Shown here: positions 16,288 to 24,278 of the stretch, piece after piece
Numbering within the stretch: position 1 is the stretch's first letter
Layout: each line of letters starts with the position of its first letter
Assembly: GCF_026341125.1 (NCBI RefSeq)
Contig: NZ_JAPEOR010000001.1
Coordinates: forward strand, 1,984,001 to 2,048,000
Origin: Streptomyces sp. NBC_01142
Lineage (GTDB): Bacteria > Actinomycetota > Actinomycetes > Streptomycetales > Streptomycetaceae
Reading direction: 5' to 3'
DNA: 64,000 nucleotides
Notes under the pieces: model-generated
Seen by the model: only the letters and a program-made list of their open reading frames with translations
Told to the model about the DNA's origin: nothing
Database searches by the model: none
Made by a program: the position numbers and the translations under genes

Positions 16288-17925
16288 TCAGATCACGGCC
16301 CGCGACCGCTCGACTACCGACCGCAGATCCAGCGTGTGGGGCAGCGTGCCGAAGGTCGTGCCCCAGTCCCCGCCGAGCCGTGAGGCGCAGAACGCGTCCG
16401 CCACCTCCGGCGGCGCCCACCGCACCAGCAGCGACGCCTGCAGCACCAGTGCGAGTCGCTCGACGAGCCGGCGTCCCCCCGCCTCGATGCCGTTCAGATC
16501 GGCCAGTTCGGTCAGCAGACCCTTGATCGCCCGGTCCAGCCGGTGATCGGCGCCGTACGCCGTGCCGACCTCCTTGAGGAAGGCGTCCAGCGCCTGCGGC
16601 TCACGCTGGAGCGCCCGCAGGACGTCCAGTGCCTGGACGTTCCCCGAACCCTCCCAGATGGAGTTGAGCGGAGACTCGCGCAGCAGCCGCGGCAGCCCCG
16701 ACTCCTCGACATAGCCGTTGCCGCCCAGACACTCGAGGGCCTCGGCGACCAGGGGCGTACAGCGCTTGGTCACCCAGTACTTGGCGGCAGGCACCGCAAG
16801 ACGCAGGAACGCGCGCTCCTCGTCCGTATCGGCGTCGTACGCGGCGGCGAGCCGCAGCGCGAGCGTCGTGGCGGCCTCCGACTCCAGTGCAAGATCGGCC
16901 AGTACGTTGCGCATCAGCGGCTTGTCGATCAGCAGCCCGCCGAACGCGCTGCGGTACGCGGTGTGGTGGATCGCCTGCGCCACGGCCTGGCGCATCAGCG
17001 CGGCCGACCCGGTGACACAGTCGAGCCGGGTCGCCGCCACCATCCCGATGATGGTGCGCACCCCGCGCCCCTCCTCACCGACCCGGCGCGCCCACGTCCC
17101 CTCGAACTCGACCTCGCTCGACGCATTGGAACGGTTGCCCAGCTTGTCCTTGAGGCGCTGGATCCGGAACACATTCCGGGTCCCGTCCTCCAGCACCCGG
17201 GGAACCAGGAAACACGTCAGACCTTCTGCCGCCTGGGCGAGCACCAGAAAGCCGTCACACATCGGCGCGGAGCAGAACCACTTGTGCCCCGTGAGCAGAT
17301 ACTCCCCGTCACTGCCGGCGATCGGCTCGGCCCGCGTCGTATTGGCCCTGACGTCACTGCCGCCCTGCTTCTCCGTCATTCCCATCCCGAACAGGACCCC
17401 GGACTTCTGTGCGACCGGCCGCAGCCCCTCTTCGTACAGCTGCGAGGTGAGGCGCGGCTCCCACTCGGCCGCCAGCGCCGGATCCGTACGCAGCGCCGGC
17501 ACCGCCGCATGCGTCATGGAGAGCGGACAGCCGTGCCCGGCCTCCACCTGCGTCCACACCAGGAATCCGGCCGCGCGCCGCACATGGCCGGCGGGCCTGC
17601 CCCAGGCACTCACCAGCCCCGCGGTGACGCCTTTCCCCAGCAGGCGGTGCCAGGCCGGATGGAAGTCGACCTCGTCGATCCGGTTTCCGTAGCGGTCGTG
17701 GGTGCGGAGTTTCGGCAGGTTCTCGTTGGCCTGAACCCCCCACTCCTGGGCCTGCGCGGAGCCCGCGGTGCGACCGAGCAGCGCGAGCTCCTCCCGCATC
17801 CCGTCGAAAAGGCCGGGTGCGACATGCCGCTCCACAGCCTCCGAGAGTGCCCGGTCGGCGGTGTAGACGTCGTACCCGACCAGGGGCGGAGCCTGGTTGG
17901 TCACTGTGTGGGTGGTGGCTGCCAT
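16288..17925 (-). CDS. AidB-like acyl-CoA dehydrogenase
   Basis: A 545-residue flavoprotein. It shows the AidB-family pattern: HDRYGNRIDEVDFHPAWH near residue 80, then MTEKQGGSDVRANTT, LTGHKWFCSAPMCDGFLVLAQ, KLGNRSNASSEVEFEGTWARRVG and ECLGGNGYVEESGLPRL-type ending (core ECLGGNGYVEE). E. coli AidB binds DNA and is induced by alkylation; a true dehydrogenase substrate is not known. It starts 17 bases from the divergent YihY gene, so the two promoters must overlap. A paralogue lies at 26591-28294. Confidence 0.9.
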   Translation of the reverse strand: MAATTHTVTNQAPPLVGYDVYTADRALSEAVERHVAPGLFDGMREELALLGRTAGSAQAQEWGVQANENLPKLRTHDRYGNRIDEVDFHPAWHRLLGKGVTAGLVSAWGRPAGHVRRAAGFLVWTQVEAGHGCPLSMTHAAVPALRTDPALAAEWEPRLTSQLYEEGLRPVAQKSGVLFGMGMTEKQGGSDVRANTTRAEPIAGSDGEYLLTGHKWFCSAPMCDGFLVLAQAAEGLTCFLVPRVLEDGTRNVFRIQRLKDKLGNRSNASSEVEFEGTWARRVGEEGRGVRTIIGMVAATRLDCVTGSAALMRQAVAQAIHHTAYRSAFGGLLIDKPLMRNVLADLALESEAATTLALRLAAAYDADTDEERAFLRLAVPAAKYWVTKRCTPLVAEALECLGGNGYVEESGLPRLLRESPLNSIWEGSGNVQALDVLRALQREPQALDAFLKEVGTAYGADHRLDRAIKGLLTELADLNGIEAGGRRLVERLALVLQASLLVRWAPPEVADAFCASRLGGDWGTTFGTLPHTLDLRSVVERSRAVI

Positions 17926-17942
17926 GCCGCTACGGTAAGGAG

Positions 17943-19103
17943 GTGCAGGCAGCAAATGAAACACCCGAGCGGCCGTCGGGCCGACTTCACCGGGCCCGAG
18001 TCCTCTACCGCAACGTTTCCAAGCGGAAGATGGCATGGCTGCTGCTCAAGGACACCGTGAATTCGTGCATCGAGTACCGCATCCTCGGTCTCGCGGCCGA
18101 GGCGGCCTTCTTCACGCTGCTGTCCCTGCCGCCTCTCATGCTCGGCCTGATCGGCCTCCTCGGCTACATCGACGACTGGACCAACACCACGACCGTCGCC
18201 TCCATCGAGGAGAACATCCTGGGCGCGGTCGGCACGGTCCTGTCCGACCGGGGCGTCAACGAGATCGCCAAGCCTCTGCTGGAGGACGTCACCCACGGCG
18301 GCCGTCCCGACATCATCTCCATCGGCTTCGCCATCGCCCTCTGGTCGGGCTCGCGCGCGGTGAACGTCTTCATCGACACCATCACCGTGATGTACGGGCT
18401 GGACGGCCAGCGCGGCATCGTCGCCACCCGGCTGCTCGCCTTCCTGCTCTACATCGTGGCGCTGCTGATCGGCGCGGTGGTGCTGCCGCTGGCGGTGGTG
18501 GGGCCCGACCGGGTCGTGGAGTTCATCCCCTGGGGCACGGAAGTCGTCAGCGTCATGTACTGGCCGGTGGTCAGCCTGCTCTCGATCGCGTTCCTCACCA
18601 CGCTCTACCACGTGTCCGTCCCCGTCCGGTCCCCGTGGATCGAGGATGTGCCCGGAGCGCTGGTGGCGCTCGGAATGGGTGTGTTCGGCAGCTTCCTGCT
18701 CCGCATCTACCTCACCAGCACGGTCGAGGGCCCCACGATCTACGGTTCGCTCGCCGCCCCCATCGCCGTCCTGCTGTGGATCGGCCTCACCGCCTTCGCC
18801 GTACTGGTGGGCGCGGCCGTGAACGCCGCGATCGACCGTGTCTGGCCGTCGGTCGCCACGGCCGCGGCCCGCGCCGCCAACGAGCGCGTACGCGCCGCCC
18901 ACGCGGCGGAGCTCGTCGCCCGGGCGAGGGCGGCCCATGTCTTCGGTGACGAGGACGACGACGAGGACGACGACGGGGACATGCCCTCCGAGTTCCCGGA
19001 GCGGTGGTCGCGGTTCCTGCCGCCGGACGATGTGAAGTCGCGGCTGCACACGGGACGGGACAACGGCCGCGAGAAGGAGCCCCGCAACGGCGGAGATGAC
19101 TAG
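17943..19103 (+). CDS. YihY/BrkB-family membrane protein
   Basis: A 386-residue membrane protein with about six hydrophobic segments, beginning around residue 40 with YRILGLAAEAAFFTLLSLPP and ending near LLWIGLTAFAVLVGAAVNA. These motifs identify the YihY/BrkB family, whose function is unresolved. The C-terminal 80 residues are cytoplasmic and contain the acidic run DEDDDEDDDGD. The GTG start at 17943 follows AAGGAG directly; the spacing is too short for a normal ribosome-binding site, so the real start or leader use is uncertain. The next in-frame ATG lies 29 codons on. Confidence 0.85.
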   Translation: MQAANETPERPSGRLHRARVLYRNVSKRKMAWLLLKDTVNSCIEYRILGLAAEAAFFTLLSLPPLMLGLIGLLGYIDDWTNTTTVASIEENILGAVGTVLSDRGVNEIAKPLLEDVTHGGRPDIISIGFAIALWSGSRAVNVFIDTITVMYGLDGQRGIVATRLLAFLLYIVALLIGAVVLPLAVVGPDRVVEFIPWGTEVVSVMYWPVVSLLSIAFLTTLYHVSVPVRSPWIEDVPGALVALGMGVFGSFLLRIYLTSTVEGPTIYGSLAAPIAVLLWIGLTAFAVLVGAAVNAAIDRVWPSVATAAARAANERVRAAHAAELVARARAAHVFGDEDDDEDDDGDMPSEFPERWSRFLPPDDVKSRLHTGRDNGREKEPRNGGDD

Positions 19104-19158
19104 GGGGCGGGGGGTAAGCGGGCGCGGACCGTACCGCCGGAGCCGTAGCCTCGGTGGT

Positions 19159-19896
19159 GTGTACGAGGAATGGGCGTCGCGGATCGACGGTGCCGTCGTC
19201 TGGACGCGGACCACGGACCTCCGCGCCGGTGCTGTGTACCCGGTGCTGCCCGACGGCTGCATGGATCTGCTGTGGAGCGAGGGCAGGCTGTTCGTGGCCG
19301 GCCCCGACACCCATGCCTACGTCCCGGCGGGCGGCTGGGGCGCGAGCTTCGCCGGGGTGCGCTTCGCGCCCGGCACCGCGCCCGCGTTCTTCGGCGTACC
19401 GGCGCACGAGCTGCGCGACCGGCGGGTGGACCTCGCCGACCTGTGGGGCGGGGCCGAAGCCGGCCGGCTCACCGAGCGGATCGACGCGGCCGCGGACCCG
19501 GTGGCCGAACTGGAGGCCGTGGCGCTGCGGCGGACGGCCCGGTCCGGGCCGCCCGACCCGCTGCTGAGCGCCGTGGTGCGGCATCTGGAGGCGGGTGGCA
19601 CCGTCGCCGGGGCCGCGGACACGGTCGGCCTCGGTGCCCGGCAGCTGCACCGGCGCTCCCTGGACGCCTTCGGGTACGGACCCAAGACGCTGGCCCGGGT
19701 TCTGCGGCTGCAGCGGGCGCTCAGCCTCGTACGGGAGGGTGTGCCCTACGCCGGGGCGGCACTCGCCGCGGGCTGCGCCGACCAGGCGCATCTGGCCCGC
19801 GAGATGCGTGACCTGGCAGGAATCACCCTCAGCGCCTACGCCGCAGTGGCGAAGAGCGAGACACCGCAGCCGTCGGGGTCGAGGACGATCGCGTAG
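19159..19896 (+). CDS. AraC-family transcriptional regulator
   Basis: A 245-residue regulator. The N-terminal part (PVLPDGCMDLLWSEGRLFVAGPDT) is the domain common in short AraC-type proteins that sense small ligands; the C-terminal part has GLGARQLHRRSLDAFGYGPK and RVLRLQRALSLV with ALAAGCADQAHLAREMRDLAG, a two-helix-turn-helix AraC domain. The GTG lies 8 bases after a TAGCCT -10-like hexamer, so the mRNA is probably leaderless. Its 3' end overlaps the convergent VOC gene by 61 bases; such pairs often regulate each other. Confidence 0.85.
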   Translation: MYEEWASRIDGAVVWTRTTDLRAGAVYPVLPDGCMDLLWSEGRLFVAGPDTHAYVPAGGWGASFAGVRFAPGTAPAFFGVPAHELRDRRVDLADLWGGAEAGRLTERIDAAADPVAELEAVALRRTARSGPPDPLLSAVVRHLEAGGTVAGAADTVGLGARQLHRRSLDAFGYGPKTLARVLRLQRALSLVREGVPYAGAALAAGCADQAHLAREMRDLAGITLSAYAAVAKSETPQPSGSRTIA

Positions 19897-20231
19897 CGCT
19901 GCCCCCAGAAGGCGTCCCAGGGCTTGAGATGGCCCTGGTGACCTGCCGCGATCAGGTCGGCGTACACCGAGTCGACCTCGGCGGGGCTGTCGCAGCGGAA
20001 CGCGAGTCCGAGACGTTCGCCGCCGCGCGTGGGGCGGGTCCACTCCGGGTCGAAGGAGCGGACGGTCTCCTCGGTATCCCACAGGACGCGCAGCCCGCCG
20101 GGCAGCGTCGCCTCGACGTGGGGCGCGGAGTCGGAGTCGGCGGGGATGTCCAGGCCGAGGCGGCGGTAGAAGGCGAGTGAGGCGGCCATGTCGGAGACGA
20201 CGAGGCCGATCGCGTCGAGTTGTGGAGTCAT
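19836..20231 (-). CDS. VOC-family (glyoxalase/bleomycin-resistance) protein
   Basis: A 131-residue protein of the vicinal oxygen chelate fold. It starts PQLDAIGLVVSDMAASLAFYRRLGLDIP and ends YAIVLDPDGCGVSLFA, the two beta-alpha-beta-beta-beta halves typical of single-chain VOC proteins. Metal ligands cannot be assigned with confidence. The gene converges with, and overlaps by 61 bases, the AraC regulator, which suggests the regulator may control it; the substrate is unknown. Confidence 0.85.
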   Translation of the reverse strand: MTPQLDAIGLVVSDMAASLAFYRRLGLDIPADSDSAPHVEATLPGGLRVLWDTEETVRSFDPEWTRPTRGGERLGLAFRCDSPAEVDSVYADLIAAGHQGHLKPWDAFWGQRYAIVLDPDGCGVSLFATAA

Positions 20232-20359
20232 GACCCCAACGTAGACAAGGGCCGGGCCGGAGGTCTTGAACGAATCGGACGCTGCTGGGACGCCGGACGT
20301 CATCCTTTCGTAAGACTGCGCGTGCGGTGGACCCTGCTCCGTACGAGGACACTGGCGGT

Positions 20360-21157
20360 ATGCACAAGATTCTGGTCGTCGACGACGATCCGACCGTCGC
20401 CGAGGTCGTCACCGGCTATCTGGAGCGCGCGGGCTGCACCGTGGACCGGGCCGCCGACGGTCCGCAGGCACTCCGCCTCGCCGCCGCCCACAGGCCCGAC
20501 CTCGTCGTCCTCGACCTGATGCTGCCGGGCATGGACGGCCTGGAGGTGTGCCGCCGGCTCCGGGCCGGTGATCTCGCCCCCGTACCCGTGATCATGCTGA
20601 CCGCCCGCGGCGACGAGGACGACCGGATCCTGGGTCTCGAGGTGGGGGCGGACGACTATGTGACCAAGCCGTTCAGCCCGCGCGAGCTGGTGCTGCGGGT
20701 CGAGTCCGTACTGCGCCGGGGCGGTGCGGCGGTGGAACGGCCGACGGGTCCCGAGCTGGCGGCCGCGGGGATCGTGCTCGACCCGGGCGCCCGCAGGGCC
20801 ACCAAGGACGGCCGCGAACTGGCCCTGACCCTGCGCGAGTTCGACCTGCTCGCCCACCTGATGCGGCACCCGGGCCGCGCGATCGGCCGGGAGCGGCTCA
20901 TGCAGGACGTGTGGGGCTGGGAGTTCGGCGATCTGTCGACGGTCACCGTCCATGTGAGGCGGCTCCGCGGCAAGATCGAGGACGATCCGGCACGGCCGCG
21001 GCTGATCCAGACGGTGTGGGGGGTGGGCTACCGCTTCGACGTGCCCGGTGACAGAGACGTACAAGCAGACGTAAGAGCAGACGCCGACCGGGGCGTACCG
21101 GGGGATCCGGCCGGGGACGTGCCACCCGCGCCCCTGTCGCGGCGCGAAGGAGCTTGA
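20360..21157 (+). CDS. OmpR-family two-component response regulator
   Basis: A 265-residue regulator. The receiver domain has ILVVDDDPTVAEVV (acidic pair), the phospho-acceptor Asp in VVLDLMLPGMDG (Asp51), Thr in MLTARG and Lys in YVTKPFSPREL. The DNA-binding domain shows LTLREFDLLAHLMRHPGRA and STVTVHVRRLRGKIEDDP, ending TVWGVGYRF. About 40 extra hydrophilic residues follow the usual end. GAGGA lies ten bases before ATG 20360. It is followed 5 bases later by the sensor kinase gene, its likely partner. Confidence 0.93.
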   Translation: MHKILVVDDDPTVAEVVTGYLERAGCTVDRAADGPQALRLAAAHRPDLVVLDLMLPGMDGLEVCRRLRAGDLAPVPVIMLTARGDEDDRILGLEVGADDYVTKPFSPRELVLRVESVLRRGGAAVERPTGPELAAAGIVLDPGARRATKDGRELALTLREFDLLAHLMRHPGRAIGRERLMQDVWGWEFGDLSTVTVHVRRLRGKIEDDPARPRLIQTVWGVGYRFDVPGDRDVQADVRADADRGVPGDPAGDVPPAPLSRREGA

Positions 21158-21162
21158 TCACC

Positions 21163-22281
21163 GTGCGGGACATGCTCCTCATCGCGCTCTTCGCCTTCCT
21201 CGGGGCAGCGGCCGCCGGCCTCCTCGGAGCCCTGGTGCTGCGCCTGCTGCGCCACCGCTCCGTCACTGTCTCCCTCACGGTCGTCGCCGCCGTCGCCGTC
21301 ACCGCGATGCTCGCCGGCACACTCGCCGTCGCGCAGGCGATGTTCCTCTCCGCGCACGACCTCACCGTTGTCACCACGGTCGTGGCGATGGCGGCCGTCG
21401 TCTCGCTCGCCACCGCCCTGCTGCTCGGCCGCTGGGTCGTTGCTCGCAGCCGCGAACTGGCGCTGGCCGCACGCTCGTTCGGCGACGGCGATGGGTTTGC
21501 CGCCCCCGACGGCGCCTCCACCGCCGAACTGGCGGCCGTCAGCCGGGAACTCGCGGCCACCAGCGACCGGCTCGCCGCCTCCCGGGAGCGCGAACGTGCC
21601 CTGGAGACCTCCCGCCGCGAACTCGTGGCCTGGATCTCCCACGACCTGCGCACCCCGCTGGCCGGGCTGCGCGCGATGTCCGAAGCCCTGGAGGACGGCG
21701 TCGTCCAGGACCCGGAGCGCTACTTCCGCCAGATCCGTACCGAGGTCGACCGTCTCAACTCGATGGTCGGCGACCTCTTCGAACTCTCCCGCATCCACGC
21801 GGGCGCGCTGGCTCTGACGCCGACCCGTATGTCGGTGTACGACCTGGTCGGCGAGGCGCTTGCCGGCGCGGACCCGCTCGCGCGCGAGAACGGCGTACGG
21901 CTCGTCGGCGACGCCGTCGAGGCGCTTCCGGTCGAGGTGGACGGCAAGGAGATGACCCGCGTCCTCGCGAACCTGCTGGTCAACGCCATCCGCAGGACCC
22001 CCGCCGACGGCACGGTCGCCGTCGCCGCGGAACGCCGCGAGGAATGGGTGGTCCTCTCCGTCACCGACGGCTGCGGTGGCATCCCGGAGGAGGACCTTCC
22101 CCGCGTCTTCGACACCGGCTGGCGCGGCACCCAGGCGCGTACGCCCCCGGCGGGCGCGGGTCTCGGCCTCGCGATCGTCCGCGGCATCGTCGAGGCGCAC
22201 GCGGGCCACGCCGACGTACGCAATGTGAGCGGCGGCTGCCGCTTCGAGGTGTCCCTGCCCGCGGCGCCGGCTCCGGTCTGA
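21163..22281 (+). CDS. Two-component sensor histidine kinase
   Basis: A 372-residue membrane kinase. Two hydrophobic segments at about residues 4-28 and 37-85 precede a HAMP-like stretch. The phospho-acceptor box is ELVAWISHDLRTPLAGLRAM; the ATPase domain has LANLLVNAIRRTP (N box), VTDGCGGIPEEDL (G1) and AGLGLAIVRGIVEAH (G2). There is almost no extracellular domain, so it may sense the membrane or work through a partner. GTG 21163 is chosen since AAGGAG lies ten bases upstream; an in-frame TTG at 21154 is too close to it. Confidence 0.92.
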   Translation: MRDMLLIALFAFLGAAAAGLLGALVLRLLRHRSVTVSLTVVAAVAVTAMLAGTLAVAQAMFLSAHDLTVVTTVVAMAAVVSLATALLLGRWVVARSRELALAARSFGDGDGFAAPDGASTAELAAVSRELAATSDRLAASRERERALETSRRELVAWISHDLRTPLAGLRAMSEALEDGVVQDPERYFRQIRTEVDRLNSMVGDLFELSRIHAGALALTPTRMSVYDLVGEALAGADPLARENGVRLVGDAVEALPVEVDGKEMTRVLANLLVNAIRRTPADGTVAVAAERREEWVVLSVTDGCGGIPEEDLPRVFDTGWRGTQARTPPAGAGLGLAIVRGIVEAHAGHADVRNVSGGCRFEVSLPAAPAPV

Positions 22282-22308
22282 GCCCTCCCGCCCTCCCGCA
22301 CTGCGCCA

Positions 22309-22376
22309 GACCCGTTCGCCGGACCTGTTCGCCCGACCCCGTTGGCCCGACCCGTCCTGCCCGATCCCCTTCGCCC
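22309..22376. repeat. Imperfect 13-14 bp tandem repeat
   Basis: Five diverged units of the type GACCCGTTCGCCC follow one another in the gap after the sensor kinase gene: units begin at 22309, 22322, 22335, 22349 and 22363. They lie in non-coding DNA. No hairpin with T-run follows, so terminator function is not evident. Confidence 0.6.
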
Positions 22377-22516
22377 GGTCCTCGACATCGTTGAAACACC
22401 GATGACTTGAAGGCGTGACCGGGGAGGCGGCAGGGCAGTCACACGTCGACAGCCCTGGGGGAGACCTCGCGATCTGTAACCGGTGGAAGACAGCGGAAGA
22501 CAGGGGTGCGGACGGC

Positions 22517-23401
22517 ATGGCGCAACACACGGACACGGCATGGGAATTCCTGGACGACCGCGGTCGCCTGGCGGCAGCACCACGGGTGCCGTCGCGGATG
22601 GCTGCGTACATCCAGGCCGGAGCGGCACTGTTCGACCACGGCATACGCCCGGTGGGGCTCTTCGGCTCCCACCACGACGGCGACAGCGCCGATGCGGCCA
22701 AGGGCGGTGCCCTGCCGCTCGACGAGATCGCCTATCTCGGAGCGGGAGCCCGACTCGCCGACGCGGAAGCCCTGTTACGGGCCGACCCCGACCTCGTGGT
22801 CGCCGTGACCTACGGCGGCGACCAGGTGTACGGCCTGGATCCGGACACGGCCAAGCATGTCGAAGAACGCGTCCCCCTGGTGGTGCTGGACGTGGGCCAG
22901 GGACGCTCGCTCGGCGATCTGCGCGCCCGCTTCACGGCGCTGGCCCTCTCGCTCGGCGCGCAGGAGGACCTGTCGGGGGCGGCGGAACTCGACCGTGCGG
23001 AGCGCCGGCTGCGCATGGTGGCCGCCGGAGCCACTGACGTACGGGTGCTGGCGCTGTCGCCCGCCGCGGCGGACAGCGTCCACCTCGCGAAGCCGCGCGC
23101 CTGGCCGGACCTCAGGGCGCTCGCCGACCGCGGCGTGACCCTCGTGGAACCGGAGTGGGGGCCGGGCGTCAACTGGTCCACCGTCGACTGGCCCGCGGCC
23201 GCGTCACTGGAGCCCGACATCGTGCTGGCGGACGTACGGGCCAACGCTCTGCCGCTCGGCCGGCTCGGGGGAGTCGAGGCGTGGCAGGTCCTCGCGGGCC
23301 GGGCGCGCGTGGTGCCGTGGAATCCCGAGATTCCGTGCAGTGCCACCGCCCACGCACACTTTCTCGACACCTTCGCGGATGCGGCGCGGGCCGTGTCGTA
23401 G
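22517..23401 (+). CDS. ABC-type substrate-binding-like protein, no signal peptide
   Basis: A 294-residue protein resembling periplasmic binding proteins of the iron-siderophore class in its order of strands (MAAYIQAGAALFDHGIRPVGLFGS; later LEPDIVLADVRANALP), but with neither signal peptide nor lipobox, so it is probably cytoplasmic. Such orphan members occur in Streptomyces; the function is unknown. No transporter genes lie next to it. Codon 87 is TTA (22775-22777), a rare leucine codon read by the bldA tRNA, which suggests expression during development. A GTG at 22415 would extend the frame upstream by 34 residues without support. Confidence 0.75.
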   Translation: MAQHTDTAWEFLDDRGRLAAAPRVPSRMAAYIQAGAALFDHGIRPVGLFGSHHDGDSADAAKGGALPLDEIAYLGAGARLADAEALLRADPDLVVAVTYGGDQVYGLDPDTAKHVEERVPLVVLDVGQGRSLGDLRARFTALALSLGAQEDLSGAAELDRAERRLRMVAAGATDVRVLALSPAAADSVHLAKPRAWPDLRALADRGVTLVEPEWGPGVNWSTVDWPAAASLEPDIVLADVRANALPLGRLGGVEAWQVLAGRARVVPWNPEIPCSATAHAHFLDTFADAARAVS

Positions 23402-23452
23402 GCGGGCATCGCGGACGGAAGAGGTCTAGCGTGACCCGTGGGGTGAGACGTG

Positions 23453-24238
23453 ATGCAGAATTCGGGCGCAGTCGCCGGGGCTCCGTGCTGGGTGAGTCTG
23501 CTGGCGCGCGAGCTCCCTGCCGCGCAGGACTTCTACGGTGCGGTGCTGAGCTGGACCTTCCGGCCCGCAGGGTTCGGTGAGGGCTTCTCCGTTGCCCTCA
23601 CCGACGGACTGCCCGTCGCGGGCATCGGTGCGCTGGCCTCTTCGCTGCAGGTGGCGGTCTCCTGGACGCCGTATTTCGCCGTCGCCGACGCGGACGAGGC
23701 CGCCGCCCGGATCAGGGAGCGCGGTGCCACCGTGGCGGTGGGACCGCTGGCCTTCTACTCCGGCCGGGCCGCGCTGGCCACCGACCCGGACGGAGCCGCC
23801 TTCGGCATCTGGGAGGGCTCCGTGCGCACCGACTGGTCGGTCGGCCGCGGCAGCGCACCGGCCTGGCTGGAGCTGCATACGCGCGATGCGCACGCCGCCG
23901 CCCGGTTCTACTCCGGCGCCCTCGGCTGGGCCCCCGAGGGCGAGAGCGGCAGCAGCCTCGCCTACGAGAACGACCAGGCGGTCCTGCGCCAGGAGGACCG
24001 CGTCGTCGCCAAGATCCGGAGCGGTGCGGTCCAGGCCGCCCCCGACCCGCGGATCCGGCCTCGCTGGCATGTGCACTTCCGCGTGCCGGATGTGGACGCG
24101 TCGGTCGAGGCGGCCCTGGCGGCCGGCGGCAGCCTGGTCTCCCGGCCGGAGCTGCCCGCCGTCGACAAGGCCATGCTGCGCGATCCCGACGGCGCCCTGT
24201 TCACCATCACCACGGCCGGAGCGCCGCCCGCGAGCTGA
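23453..24238 (+). CDS. Two-domain VOC-family protein
   Basis: A 261-residue protein built of two glyoxalase-like halves. The first begins GAPCWVSLLARELPAAQDFYGAVLSW and ends ATDPDGAAFGIWEG; the second begins PAWLELHTRDAHAAARFYSGALGW and ends LRDPDGALFTIT. The two halves share the same spacing, as in the 27-kDa antigen Cfp30B-type proteins. No active-site assignment can be made. The ATG follows GGTGAG; a GTG one codon upstream is also possible. Confidence 0.85.
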   Translation: MQNSGAVAGAPCWVSLLARELPAAQDFYGAVLSWTFRPAGFGEGFSVALTDGLPVAGIGALASSLQVAVSWTPYFAVADADEAAARIRERGATVAVGPLAFYSGRAALATDPDGAAFGIWEGSVRTDWSVGRGSAPAWLELHTRDAHAAARFYSGALGWAPEGESGSSLAYENDQAVLRQEDRVVAKIRSGAVQAAPDPRIRPRWHVHFRVPDVDASVEAALAAGGSLVSRPELPAVDKAMLRDPDGALFTITTAGAPPAS

Positions 24239-24278
24239 CCGGCCCGGATACGGGCGGCGCCCGGCCGTTGGACCGACG

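Noticed and set aside
22400..22516. Possible riboswitch before the binding-protein-like gene
   Set aside because: G-rich stretches near 22415-22470 recalled a cobalamin riboswitch, but no B12-box or convincing stem set was found.
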